This document shows, in pieces, positions 11,042-21,957 of a stretch of 64,000 bases of DNA. A program made the position numbers and the translations under genes. How positions within the stretch are numbered: the first letter of the stretch is position 1; each line of letters opens with the position of its first letter. The stretch comes from Stemphylium vesicarium (lineage: Eukaryota > Ascomycota > Dothideomycetes > Pleosporales > Pleosporaceae), in NCBI GenBank assembly GCA_004380135.1, contig QXCR01000008.1, forward strand, positions 372,001 to 436,000, read 5' to 3'. Under the pieces are notes generated by a model. That model was not told the origin of the DNA, searched no databases, and saw only the letters and a list, made by a program, of their open reading frames with translations.

Positions 11042-12413
11042 ATGGCTGAACCGGATGCGAAGGCCTCTCTTGCTGGCGAGGTATCCACAGGATCGGGGAA
11101 GCCCCCGAGACCTCCCAATCCCGTCTGGAGGATGATGGGTAAGTTTTTGTCTGCTTGGTGCGAGTTCACAGTTAACAATTACAGGTTTGCCCAACTTCCG
11201 CTTCAAGCTCCCGTCGCGCAACTGGATGATATTCCTTTCGATCACCGGATCATGGACTGCCGCCGTAATGTACGACCGCCGACAGAAACGACGCATACAA
11301 CAAAAGTGGGCGGCAGTCGTGGAGCACATTGCACATGAGCCACTGGATGTCCATCAACTGCCTCGCAAGCTCACTATTTTCTTGTCTGCGCCACCGATGG
11401 ATGGAATAGTCGCTGCACGCGATCACTTTCACCAATACGTCAAGCCTATTCTTGTCGCGGCAGCGCTTGATTGGGATGCGGTAGAGGGGAGAAGAGAAGG
11501 AGATGTCAGGGCTGGCTTAGCAGAGCGGATAAGGAAGCTGAGGAAAAGGAGGGGAGAGGCAAGCGCTGAGCTGTTAGAGCCAGGTCTTCCAGAAGAGCTG
11601 GAAGGCCTAAGACAGAGGGCAGGCGTCAGCGAATGGAACGGTCCAGGAGGTGACATTATCATCGGAAGGCACACATGGAAAGAATATGTTCGAGGGCTAC
11701 ACGAGGGCTGGCTGGGACCGTTGGATGCTCCACCAGCGCCAGAGTCAGTTCTAGAGACACCAACCGCGAGCAACGACACTACACTTGCTTCAGCCAACGA
11801 TGCCTCTCCCAACGCAAACGTCGATCTCTCAAAACCAGAAGACGCTGAGAAGTCAAATGAGGAGGAAAAGAAGTCCAAGAAGAACAAGCAACCCGCGCCT
11901 TTCATTTCGACAGCCGAATACCAGGACGCGACGCTCTCCTACAACTGCCCGCAAGCGCTCGGCCCCGCTGCCATTATCCCTTTCCCCCACCTCCTCGGCT
12001 TCTTTAACTTCCCAATTCGCATGTACCGCTTCTTGAACCAACGTCAAGCAGCGGACGTTATTGGAAGGGAAACTGCTGCCGCGGTTCTCGGTGCCTACCG
12101 ACCTTTTGAGACCTCAAGCGACGCCTCCACCATGAGCGAGGAGCCAGAGCAGCAACGGTTACTTGCCCACGAAGAGCCAGATTGGCACAAAACTGCGAAG
12201 AAGCGTGAAGAGGGCGAGACAAAGGAGAGGGTCTGGCTAGACGAAATGGTACTGGACCCGCGCATCGCGGAGCGCATGAGGCGCTTCGCATTAGACGCAG
12301 AGGTCGAGGAGCGCGCAAAGACCATATCTCTTCCAGCAGGAAAGTCCTGGTTCAGCGCTCTGTGGCCAGAGAAGAAGCCAAAGGGCGCCTGGGAGGGTTT
12401 GAGCGACGATTGA
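11042..12413 (+). CDS. TIM54: Mitochondrial inner-membrane translocase subunit Tim54
   Basis: Exons 11042-11138 and 11185-12413 give 441 residues. Tim54 is part of the TIM22 complex that inserts carrier proteins into the inner mitochondrial membrane. After a Pro-rich start the junction gives MMGLPNFRFKLPSRNW, then one hydrophobic segment (WMIFLSITGSWTAAVMY, about residues 45-61), and the Arg-rich KRRIQQKW. A large intermembrane-space domain follows, containing RKLTIFLSAPP and a Lys/Glu-rich linker near residue 270. The conserved DRRQKRRIQQKW stretch and the size match the family. The start was chosen at the first in-frame ATG, only a few bases after CACCAC. SGT2 follows on the same strand. 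Confidence 0.93.
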
Positions 12414-12787
12414 GTGCTTGTAGATACCATCCTCTCCCCTTCTATCTTGTGTTTTAGAGCATTGGGAAGCTGTAAGATTAGAGACGTGTACCATGATACA
12501 CATGTAGCATCTAGCGGCGTGAATGATACCACATGATCTTCAATTTCAGGGTCACGCTTCCACGAACATGTGAAATGCCATGTGGTAGCGCTTGGCACTA
12601 GCCAGCTGCCCCGCCAATTGACCGAAGGAAGCTTCGAGTCCAAATGCGCTCGTCTCACACTTGCAACTGACAATACCCTCTGTTCCGCCAGAAACACGTG
12701 TTCCCGAGTATACTACTAGATTGACATAGTACGCCCATCTCGTAGCCAGCCTGCGACACGCTTTCAGTCAGCACACATAGCGCCGTC
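12414..12787. promoter_or_regulatory. TIM54 3' end and SGT2 upstream region
   Basis: The 374 bp between the two same-strand genes must hold the TIM54 polyadenylation site and the SGT2 promoter. An E-box-like ACACGTGT sits at about 12693. I see no further gene. Confidence 0.4.
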
Positions 12788-14004
12788 ATGGTAAAATGCC
12801 CCACATCATGCAAGTAGACTATCGCTGACAGCTGCAGGCTTTCCAATCGAAGAAGCGCCTCGCGCTCGCAATCCTCGACTTCCTTCAGACTTCACAGACC
12901 GATGGCTCAGTAGCCCCCGACGACGCGGAGCAGCTGGAGGTCGCCGCCAACTGCATCAGCGAGGCATTCAAGGTCGATCTGGCCGACGAGGCCGCGAAGA
13001 AGGACGCAATTGGCGACCAGAACCTGCTCGCAATTTACAATGTCTACGAGAAGCTCAAGGGAAAGACGACGGCCACAACCGAAGGAGCCTCATCCGCAAA
13101 GGAAGCTCGTCCAGCAACTCCTCAGACACCAGCTGCCAACGCACCGGGAGCGGGAGGACCAAACAAGGATGAGGCTGAGAGGCTCAAGGGCTTAGGTAAC
13201 GAGGCAATGAAGAAGAAGGACTACGATGGTGCCGTCAAGCACTATACTGCTGCGCTCGAAGTCATTCCGCTCAACCCCATCTACCTCTCCAACCGCGCGG
13301 CCGCATACTCAGGTCAGGGCAAGCACGAGCTAGCCAAGGAGGACGCCGAGATGGCAGTCGCTGCCGACCCGAACTACTCCAAGGCATGGTCGCGTCTCGG
13401 TCTCGCCAAGTACGTACTCGGCGACGCAAAGGGCGCCATGGAGGCATACAAGTCTGGTATGGACGCAGAGGGTGGCGGTTCAGAAGTCATGCGCAGAGGA
13501 TACGAGACAGCTAAGAAGAAGGTTGAAGAAGATGGTGGTGATGTCGGCGCCGCAGATGCACCCCGAGGTGGCAGTGGTGGAGGTGGTGGCATGCCTGACC
13601 TCTCCGCGCTGGCTGGTATGCTCGGTGGAGGCGGCGGCGGAGGTGGTGGCGGTATGCCTGACCTCGCGGGTCTCATGCAGAACCCGATGATGAGGCAAAT
13701 GGCCCAGAACCTTATGAGCAACCCAGACATGATGAGCAACCTCATGAGCAACCCAAGGATAGCGGAGATGGCTCAGCAATTCGGTGGAGGCGGCGGCGGC
13801 GGAGGCGCTGGCGGAGGCGCTGGTGGTGGTGGCGGTGGTGGCATGCCAAACATGCAGGACCTCATGAACGACCCCAACTTGGCTGAGATGTAAGTGAAAT
13901 ATTCGCAATTGAGGGCAGAATACAGCTAACGAGACATTAGGGCCAGGAACTTCATGGGTGGAGCTGGAGGCGCTGGTGCAGGTCGTGGAGGTGCACCACA
14001 ATAA
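12788..14004 (+). CDS. SGT2: Sgt2-type TPR co-chaperone
   Basis: Sgt2 receives tail-anchored proteins from ribosome-associated factors and passes them to the Get4-Get5/Get3 pathway. I read three exons, 12788-12790, 12838-13889 and 13941-14004, giving 372 residues. The first exon is the ATG alone, followed by gtaaaa. The second opens AFQSKKRLALAILDFLQ, the Sgt2 N-terminal dimerisation helix that binds Get5. TPR repeats (GNEAMKKKDYDGAVKHYTAA and following) cover about residues 120-225. A Gly-rich, Met-rich STI1-like client-binding region follows, with NPMMRQMAQNLMSNPDMM. The last exon adds a short Gly/Arg tail. Internal frames give no better ATG upstream of the dimerisation helix. The gene is convergent with TMA20. 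Confidence 0.92.
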
Positions 14005-14321
14005 GCTGTCGACCAGTAGTATATGAGCGGTTGTAGCATTCGCGTGAAGCACAATTCACGAGGAAAATAATGATACCATGTTCACTTGCGTTTGTCATTT
14101 CTGCCGCCTATTTGAGGTCTACTATTTGTGGCACACATCGCCAAGACGCGTTCCTGCTGCGCGTCTGCGGTCAGAGCCTTGGAAGGCTTCTCTGGCCGAC
14201 TGTGAGATCCACCCAGTCTTCGAGTTTCAATCATATAGGGTTTACCCGAGCCTCTTGCTGCTTAAAACGACAGACCTCAGCACTTTGCTTCCTTCTCCTC
14301 AGCCCTTCACAACCTCACCCC
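14005..14321. other. Convergent 3' region between SGT2 and TMA20
   Basis: The 317 bp separate the two stop codons. Both 3' ends must terminate here. I see no open frame worth calling; the frames at 14070-14489 start in this gap and run antisense into TMA20. Confidence 0.5.
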
Positions 14322-15058
14322 TCAATCCAGCTTCAACCCCCAAAGTCCATCCCCCAGATAATGACCCGCCTCACACGCCTGCCCCTTCTTAACTTTCTTC
14401 ATCTCGCCCGTCCCCATTTTGAGCACACCAACCATACACGCCGTGTCCTTGCCCTCAGCCTCAATAACCACAACATCGCCCTCCTTTAGGTCCTCCGACC
14501 CGTACTTCTCTTTGTCCTCGTCGCTCAGCCCCGGATCTGGTAGCCGGCCGCCCGGCGACGTGAGACCCGGTGCCATGAGCGTGGCTCCCGACAGCACGAA
14601 GCGGATTGCGCCACGGTCGATGCGCAGGCGGTTGAATGCGAAGGGGTATTTGTGCACGAGGGTGAGGTGCGGGAGGAGGGCGTCGTCCATGTGTTGGAAG
14701 AAGAGGGGGGTTGAGTTGAGGGTGTAGAGGGATACGCGGTCGGGTCTGTATGTGGTATTTATGATCAGTATCTCCGGCTATCTTGACTGGGGGTAAGGTC
14801 GCTGGCAATAGCGAAGCTGTGGGTTTGTGTGAGACGTTGATGCGACGTACAGCTTTACCAAGTCCAATTGCTCCTTCTTGGGCAGTACGTCTTCGATGTA
14901 GGGTTCTAGCTTTGGGTATGATTCCAGCACTTTGGAGCGGATACCGCGTTGCGCGCTGGATTTTACTTTGGATTTCGCGCCCGAGGTTATGCTGAGCTTT
15001 TTGTTAGATGTTGTGCTTGTCGGTGACGCGTAGGGAGAGCTTACTCCTTCTTGAACAT
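14322..15058 (-). CDS. TMA20: MCT-1/Tma20 PUA-domain translation factor
   Basis: Exons 15058-15045, 14991-14851 and 14745-14322 give 192 residues. Tma20 (animal MCTS1) works with Tma22/DENR in recycling post-termination 40S subunits and in re-initiation. The spliced start reads MFKKDITSGAKSKVKSSAQR, the middle has KLEPYIEDVLPKKEQLDLVK, and the C-terminal PUA domain has RGAIRFVLSGATLMAPGLTS and HYLGDGLWGLKLD. Length and motif order match MCT-1 proteins (about 180 residues). The fungal copy has an acidic, Lys-rich insert (DPGLSDEDKEKYGSEDLKEG) inside the PUA domain. The first exon is only 14 nt, so automated gene finders may miss the true start. Confidence 0.95.
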
Positions 15059-15506
15059 TTTGGCGGTTGGGGGGGTTGTCGGGGGGGTATCGGGTGGGCT
15101 TTGGCTTTGAGACTGCTTGCTGTAAGGGCGCTGCTGGTGCCCCGCGATTGCTTAGGTGCCCCTCATTGTACGCGCTAGTGGGCTGGCGGTTTCCGGGCGA
15201 GCGCGCTCACAATCGACTTTTGGTTCTTATCACTACGTCTTTGGTATCATTTCACAGCTCATTCTATGGTACTTTCGTCGTTGCCGCACACTGATGAAGC
15301 AGCGGTCTATTGCATGAATATAACGGCATTGCCAGCCTCTGATGCGGTGTTGTTCCATCTCAATCCATACATGGAGGTCGCATGCAGCCAGCCACAAAGC
15401 TCGGCGTCATCAGGCTGAGTGAATTAGGCTACCGCGTAATACTTGAGCTCTTTTATTCTCCCCATTGATTCCACCGTTCTTCTTCCATCTCTACCTATGT
15501 GGCTAG
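15059..15506. promoter_or_regulatory. Upstream region of TMA20 and of the HET gene
   Basis: The 448 bp lie between the TMA20 start and the first in-frame codons of the HET gene. A short G-rich run (gttgggggggttgtcggggggg) sits just upstream of TMA20. The true first exon of the HET gene may lie here. An ATG at 15497 opens only 13 codons before a stop, and I could not connect it by a credible splice. Confidence 0.4.
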
Positions 15507-17853
15507 CCTCCATTTTACGCCCAAAACAACACTTCTAGAGTCAACTTTTGCCACAGCCGGCCAAGGAGCTGCTTGTTTTCCAAGACGTCGGGTCTTCAAA
15601 ATTCTGGAGACTCAGAGTCGTCTCCATATGTTCATGACTCGGAAGAAGAGCTGGAAGAGAGCATAAGTGATTGTTCGGTTTGCTGGCCCCTGCGACTTCC
15701 GTACATGAATGAGATATTGACCACGTATGGGGAACTCGGGGACTCAGCAACTGATGGTTGCAAACTATGCGAACTTCTTGTACAAATTAGCGTAGAGGCT
15801 TTTGCAAACGCTGGACTTTCTGCCCGCGATGATGCGGAAGTATTTGTGAAGCCGCATTTTGCCGGGGATCAGGTAAACCCTGCATGTCTGACGGTTGTAC
15901 CACTATTAGAGCATAGCGTCGGTACATTTGTAATTCTTGGTGTCTCTGGCTTGGAGAATTTGGTTGTGGTTCTAACGCTATAGGCTACCGCAACAAAATG
16001 CTTTTATATGTCCTCCCAGGTAATACAACACAACCCTTTCGGAACCTCAGAAATCAATGAGTCGAGTAAATTTTAACGACGAATAGGTTGCAAGAGTCCC
16101 TGGTCTTTCATCGGCCCAAAAGAAATGCCTGCTGCAAGCCCAGACATCAAGGATTGTGCACAGTTCATTCGAAACTCGTTAGACACATGCGACACCAAGC
16201 ACACCGACTGTGTGGCCTACCAGTCAAGAAATAGCTCGATAGTTCCTGATTCCCAAAGTTTCATTCCGAAGCGATTATTGAAAATTGGCGACAAAACTCA
16301 AGCAGACCGACCACGGTTGTACGAGCCAGCCAGTGACAGCGCATCGCCTAGTGCGTTTCGTCTTCCATATGCTGCGTTGAGTCATTGTTGGGGCAATGTT
16401 CCTATCGTCAATACCACCAAGAAGGTATTATCCGGATACATTGAGAACGGTATTGAATGGTCACATCTATCCAAGACATTTCAAGAAGCCATTTCGCTTG
16501 CCCGTGAACTGGGAATCGAATACATCTGGGTCAGCTCACTGTGTAAGAAGGACCGACCCTGATCAGAGACTATCCAAGCTAATATGTCTTTCATTCACAG
16601 GCATAATACAAGATTCGGTGTCCGATTGGGCTTATCAATCTTCCCAGATGGCCGATATCTTCTCTAACGCATATCTTACGATCGCGGCATCTGCAGCTAA
16701 GAGTGGACAAGAAGGTCTATTGAATCGTACGAAGAACCCACAGTTCTCGATTTTGCATACCGCTGAGGTTTACACTGTATTCACTCACCGATTCATCAAT
16801 TATGAGCTCCGAATGATGAATGACGACAGAGACTGGAACCGTGACTACAGGTGTTCTGACGAAAGAACATTCCCCAGGCTGACCAAATTGACACTAAGCG
16901 AACGCGCCTGGTGTCTACAGGAAGAGATACTGTCTACAAGGGCCATCCATTTTACCCAAGATGAGATGGTTTTCATTTGTCGTGAAGGGACCATCTGCGA
17001 GTGCCAATCTGACTGGGTTTCCCGCTTTGCGCTACCGCCCTTCATCAGTGTCGGAGACAAATCACCGCTCTCGGTCTGGATGAAAATTACAATGCATTAT
17101 TCAGGGCGAGAAATTAGCTTTTTGAAAGACAAACTGCCCGCGTTGTCTGGTCTAACATCATACTTCGAACAAAATGCTGGGCGCTATCTCGGAGGGTTTT
17201 GGGAGTTCCATATGCCCGAATGCTTGCTATGGCAGAGTGTCAACGGCTGTCGTCCCAAACAATCAAGCTCTGAAGAATTCAATCCACGTTCTTGGTCGTG
17301 GGCCTCTATGGATGGCCAATTTTATTGGTCTGACATGGCGCCATACATGTACACAATCGTGGCAGAACTACTCGGAGCCGAAATTTATCCTAGCACCAAC
17401 GATCCGCGAGGTATGGTCTCTGGCGGTCGCCTCACTTTGAGGGCACCACTATTGCCGCTGAAGCAGACCAAGGATTGGATGGCAGAGGACCCCTCGAACG
17501 ACTCAATACCCGATCTGTGGTCACCTGACTGGACTCTTAACTACGTCAAAAACAGCTTTTATAAAGAGAGTTTGGATATCCATACCAACCGATGGGTAGA
17601 CTATGGATATCGTTTTCTCGGCAAGTCCGTCTCAATGCTAGCCATCCAAACAAAGAGGTTTGGCAAGCATATGTATCTTCTCGGGCTGATCGTTGAAAAA
17701 CTCGAAGATCTCAGCGAGAATCAGACCCGTGCAATGAAGGGTCCTACGACCGAGGTGGCTCACGTGAGGATTGCATATGTCAGTGCGAACATCAGCCTTG
17801 AGAGAAGTTCCGACATGTTGAAGGAGTACGAAACGATCGTCACACTTCTCTAA
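15507..17853 (+). CDS. Heterokaryon-incompatibility (HET) domain protein
   Basis: HET-domain proteins trigger or regulate cell death after fusion of unlike fungal individuals. I read exons ending 15921, then 15984-16019, 16087-16542 and 16601-17853, with the frame closing at each junction. The N-terminal part has the Cys pairs DCSVCW and GCKLCELL common upstream of HET domains. The HET core shows YAALSHCWG, then GIEYIWVSSLC joined by an intron to IIQDSVSDW, and ERAWCLQEEILSTRAIHF. A C-terminal region of about 300 residues has no motif I recognise. The usual acidic residue in W-I-D-x-L-C is Ser here. The 5' end is unresolved: the frame is open from 15507 but the first in-frame ATG (15705) would cut off the DCSVC motif, so an upstream exon is likely or the gene is decaying. 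Confidence 0.8.
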
Positions 17854-18079
17854 GCACCTTCTTCAGCGCCTCTTTTCCTCTGGTTTCCTTTTCTTTCCTT
17901 TGGTTCTACATCAAGACACTGCTTGGATATTTCAATCTTGTCTCGTTACTACATCCTCATTGTATCTCCCCATAATTTCTATCCTAGCAATGTATTCTAT
18001 TTGTAGAGCAAACATGTGATAGCTCGGACTATTTCATCTCATTCATTACACAGCACCGCGCAGCGCAAGGTCTTGATGT

Positions 18080-19339
18080 TTAGTTCCAAAACGCCGCGCC
18101 TCGAAGTTTAGTAACGATACTGCGGCCATCACTAGTCTTCTCGACCTTCGTAACCCACTCGTCAACTAGCTGTACCCACATCGCCTCTCCAAGGTATCCC
18201 ACAACCCCGACAAAAGCAGCCTTGAGCCTGTTTTTCGGAAGCTCCTGGACCCGTTCCGAACATACACGCTGCATTTCCTCAATGAAAAACTGTCGCAACT
18301 GCGTCTTCTCGTACTCCTCCAAGCGCTCAAAGTACAGCTCCATGAAAACTTCTTTTCTGGTCTCTTCTTCGATTTCTTTCGAGTAGTTGGCTGGGTCGGC
18401 CATCTCGTCGCGGCCGTAGGTATAGAGGAACTTTGAGGGTTCGCATGCGACGAAGGTGGGTACGGTATGGATGCACTCCCAGTCCGGGAGGCCGCTGAGA
18501 TTGTAGTGCGAACCAATGAAAATATTGCCCTCGTTTGCATCGCTATGGTGTAGCACAAACTCCTCTGGTTCTTCCGGAAAGACGGTTGTTAGTAGAGCCA
18601 GCAAGCGCTTGGCGCGAGTTTGGTAAGCTTCGGGAGCTAGCTCTTCACAGTCGCTGTCGGAATCGCTCTCGGGGGACTCTGCTTCGCTCCACTTTAGGAG
18701 GTGCAGCTGGATCTCGGCAGCCAGATACTCCCGGGTTGACTTGAAGGGCCCGCGCGGTACGTCGTACTTGATGTGCTTGCCCCAGAAGAAAGGTATCGAG
18801 ACAATTCGGCTGAGACAGAATGCAGTGTCAGGCGTTGAGACATTAGCACCGAGCAATACGACTTCCGGTATGTCTGTGGCCTTGGGTAACTTCTGTAGCT
18901 CTGAGGTTGCATACAGACTACCGATGTGACTGAACCACCTCTCGAATAACTGCGCAAGGTAAGAGACAACCTGCCGCACAATCATCTCTTTCTTGAGCCA
19001 GCTCATAGAGTGCCATGAATCACCCATACTGGTGCCTGGTACGCGATCCATGATCATGTACTCAAACTGCGGTTCCGCATCCCGCTCGGGTGAACACTTC
19101 AGTACTGTCGGCGCTGGGATGTTAGTGTGGTACCGGATATACTTAATCGACGCGTCTTCACTCATAGTTTTGAAGCGCGGCTGGACGGGTGAGGTGACGC
19201 GCACGATATACTCTTTCGCGAGCGCGCAACGCGCTAGATAGACCTTGTTGAACGCACCTTCTACCAGAAACTCTATCTCGCAGGGTTCTTCGGAGGGGAG
19301 ATTGAACTCGCGTCGGACTGCCTTTTCGATCGCAGTCAT
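18080..19339 (-). CDS. APH-like kinase-fold protein, copy 1
   Basis: This 419-residue member of the fungal aminoglycoside-phosphotransferase-like family is probably a small-molecule or protein kinase of unknown substrate. A P-loop-like EGAFNKVY (about residues 28-35), the catalytic loop HHSDANEGNIFI and the metal-site segment LPDWECIHTVP are visible. The last of these usually reads IIDWE in relatives. An acidic insert SDSDSDCEE separates the lobes. Upstream of the ATG at 19339 the frame continues as WIKKPD, resembling the sequence in copy 2, but is blocked by TAA at 19358-19360. The copy therefore seems to have lost about 30 N-terminal residues. It is convergent with the HET gene and followed upstream by copy 2 on the same strand. 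Confidence 0.8.
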   Translation of the reverse strand: MTAIEKAVRREFNLPSEEPCEIEFLVEGAFNKVYLARCALAKEYIVRVTSPVQPRFKTMSEDASIKYIRYHTNIPAPTVLKCSPERDAEPQFEYMIMDRVPGTSMGDSWHSMSWLKKEMIVRQVVSYLAQLFERWFSHIGSLYATSELQKLPKATDIPEVVLLGANVSTPDTAFCLSRIVSIPFFWGKHIKYDVPRGPFKSTREYLAAEIQLHLLKWSEAESPESDSDSDCEELAPEAYQTRAKRLLALLTTVFPEEPEEFVLHHSDANEGNIFIGSHYNLSGLPDWECIHTVPTFVACEPSKFLYTYGRDEMADPANYSKEIEEETRKEVFMELYFERLEEYEKTQLRQFFIEEMQRVCSERVQELPKNRLKAAFVGVVGYLGEAMWVQLVDEWVTKVEKTSDGRSIVTKLRGAAFWN

Positions 19340-20106
19340 GTCGGGCTTTTTGATCCATTATAGATGAAGATGTCCTAGCTAGTTCTCATACCAAGCTAGA
19401 CCTGAGCCTTGCTTCATGTAGGGTTTCAGGGTCGGAGGTGTCATGGTGCGATGTCGTGATGTAGTGCAGGTGGTTTTGAGGAGTGGAAGATCTCTGAAGG
19501 TTTTGCCGAGGGTACTGGCCAGAGTCGGTTCTTTGTTTGCTGGTGATTGACGTTGACAGAAGGAAACGACAAGGGAGGGGATTTGTACAAATGAAGGCCC
19601 TCTGTGCGAACGTGCGCTTGCGGAGTCACACGTTGTGGCCTTCATCGCCCTTCAGCCCTTCAGAAAATTCCTTTATTACCTCGTGCGCCCTATTCACACG
19701 ATCGTTTTCAGTTCATTACCCCTCTGTCCCATGCTTCGCCGTCACCCCTACTCTGTGATCTTCACGATGGCGTCCAGCGATTGGATGCACTCTGGGTTGA
19801 TTAACACAATGACAGTATGCCTCGAGCTTTCACTCATGTCTAGATCTCATCCGCTTTCACTCTACATCCTCATTCACCACGACGCTTCCATGTGCAAAAG
19901 ACCATACGGGAGAGTCTCGCAGGGACCAGTTGCGTGCTCTTGCGTACTTTTTCACTCTACGGAATTGATTGAATGACCTTCAGATAAAGATTCGGAAAAC
20001 GGGAGAACAGTGTGGCGTTTGGGATTGGACGTAGCATTCTACAAGCCGGGACGACTGCGTAGCGAATACCAACAATTTTCTCGATCTGAACTAAACAGCC
20101 TGACTC
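19340..20106. other. Spacer between kinase-like copies 1 and 2
   Basis: The part next to copy 1 holds a minus-strand ATG-led frame containing GSGLAWYEN that resembles the extreme N-terminus of copies 2 and 3 (for example GLLWED in copy 3). It is interrupted by stop codons before reaching copy 1. The rest shows only short overlapping frames. I see no separate gene. Confidence 0.45.
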
Positions 20107-21559
20107 TCAACACTGACCCAAAGTCCTACGCAAAGACTCCGTCTCCTCACCCTTCTCAACAGCATCCAACCACCCATCCACACACTCTCCCAGCGACCTC
20201 TCCGAAACAAGACTAACAGCAAAAAACAAAGTCCGCCTTCACATCGCTCGCCCCATGTACCTCCACCCATTCTGGGCACAAACGCTGCATTTCCTCGACA
20301 AAAACCTTTCTCAGTTGCGTCTTCTCGTACTCAGCCAAATCATCATAGTAAGCCTGCTCGTAGAACTCGTTTCCGAATTCTTCGGTGTACGGCGGTGGCT
20401 TCTCGCGGTCAGCACCGCGGAGGAAGCGCGGGATCTGGCACGCGGACCAGAGCGGCACTGTGTGGACGCATTCCCAGTCGATGATTGCGGAGAGGTTGTA
20501 TGTGGCGTCGATCATGATGTTGTTGTCGGATAGGTCTTGGTGGTGGAGGATGAATTCTTCTGGTTCGCTGTCAGGGAAAATACGGGGTAGGAGGTGTTTG
20601 AGACGCTGGATACGGGCTTTTGCTGCTGTGATCGACTCGGGATCTACGTACTCGTCTTCGTTCTCGTCTTCGTTATCGCTGTCAACGTTACTCGACTCCT
20701 GTGAGGACATCTCCGAATCCGAACCTCCAGTCTCGTTGTGCTTTTCCTCCTCCTCCAACTCAGATTCTGAGTCTGATCCTGGGTCCGAGACCAATTCATC
20801 CGACATATTCTCCACGTTGTGTGCTGCAAGTTCAAGGTACGCCGCAAGCCAATGTTGACTATGCTTGTACGGACCTCGCGCGACATCGACCTTCCAATGA
20901 TCATTATAAAACAGCTCAATCGACACGACCTCGCCTACGTAGAAGTCGACCGTAGTACCTGCATGTTCAGCACCGAGTAGCGCAACAGCCAGGATATCTT
21001 TCGTAGCGAGCTTCTGTAGATCCTGGGTCGTATAAATATTGCCCAGCCGGTGAAAGCGTTGACGAAACAGCTGCGTCAGGTAGTCGACGACCTGACGTAC
21101 CACGACCTCTTTCTTGAGCCAGCTCATAGTTTCCCACTGCTCTTTGAGCTTCTTCCCTGCTACGCGTTCCATGACGATGTACTCAAAATCGAAATCGGAA
21201 TCGTTTTCGCATTGTACGCTGTACGAGAAGATCTCTGGTGTTGGAATAGACGTGTGATACCGGATATATTCAATGGTTCCGCGCTCGCTCAGCGTCTTCA
21301 GTTTGGGTTGCACTGGCAGCGTGACGCGTACGATAGGGTTGTCGATGTAGGGACATTGTACGGTGTACACTTTGTTGAATGTGCCCTGCGCAAGGAACTC
21401 CACTATGCATGGAACACTCTCAGGGATATTGAACTTTCGCCGCACGACTGCGGTGGAGGTGTTTATGTTAGGCTCAATTTTCCAGGTTGGACGTAGTTTT
21501 TCGAGCTCGCCAAATCCACCCTCTGCTTGCTCCCAAGTCAATGCCGCTCGAGGATCCAT
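20107..21559 (-). CDS. APH-like kinase-fold protein, copy 2, with late frameshift
   Basis: From the ATG at 21559 the uninterrupted frame gives 448 residues ending at 20213. It starts MDPRAALTWEQAEGG and carries QGTFNKVY, the conserved EYIVMERVAGKK, the catalytic loop HHQDLSDNNIMI and IIDWECVHTVP, all as expected for a functional APH fold. A highly acidic low-complexity insert (about residues 270-315, many Glu/Asp/Ser) sits where copies 1 and 3 have shorter ones. The frame stops just after KADFVF, within a T6 run (forward A6 at 20221-20226). One base less would continue for 37 more codons to a TGA at 20107, giving VDGWLDAVEKGEE, which matches the C-terminal helix of copy 1. The span given includes this extension. 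The break may be real or a homopolymer error. Confidence 0.78.
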
Positions 21560-21957
21560 TGCTGTGATAGCCGTTCAGTTCTTAAGATGATCGCAGGTGA
21601 ATGGTGGTCGTAGTCGCAGTTGCGTTTGCTCGTGGTGCCAGGTCGAAGTGGCGCGTAGTTGGGAAGGAACGAATGTGTTGAACAAGTGAGCGCAACCGAT
21701 TGTCGCCGCATAATGCAAACAATGAAAGGCGCACGTGTTGAGCCCCCGCCCCTGTACAGTCCCTCATCCAATATCACATCTGAATGTATCGATCCCACTG
21801 ATAGCATACTGTGAGCGTCTTCAACTACCCATCGCCAGACCCCTCAACTCTTCACAACGCACCGAAACCCTCAACGCTCATCTCTAGCCCCCCACCACCT
21901 ACATGGTGTCCTTATCCATACTCTCCTGCAACCCATCCCCGTCCCTATCCCAGAACT
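21560..21957. promoter_or_regulatory. Upstream region of kinase-like copy 2
   Basis: The 398 bp between the copy 2 start and the stop codon of the next minus-strand gene presumably hold the copy 2 promoter. C-rich stretches near 21840-21957 are probably the 3' untranslated part of the neighbour. I see no gene. Confidence 0.4.

Noticed and set aside
13480..14052. 190-codon minus-strand frame opposite SGT2
   Set aside because: It is a Thr/Ala/His-rich shadow of the Gly-rich SGT2 region.
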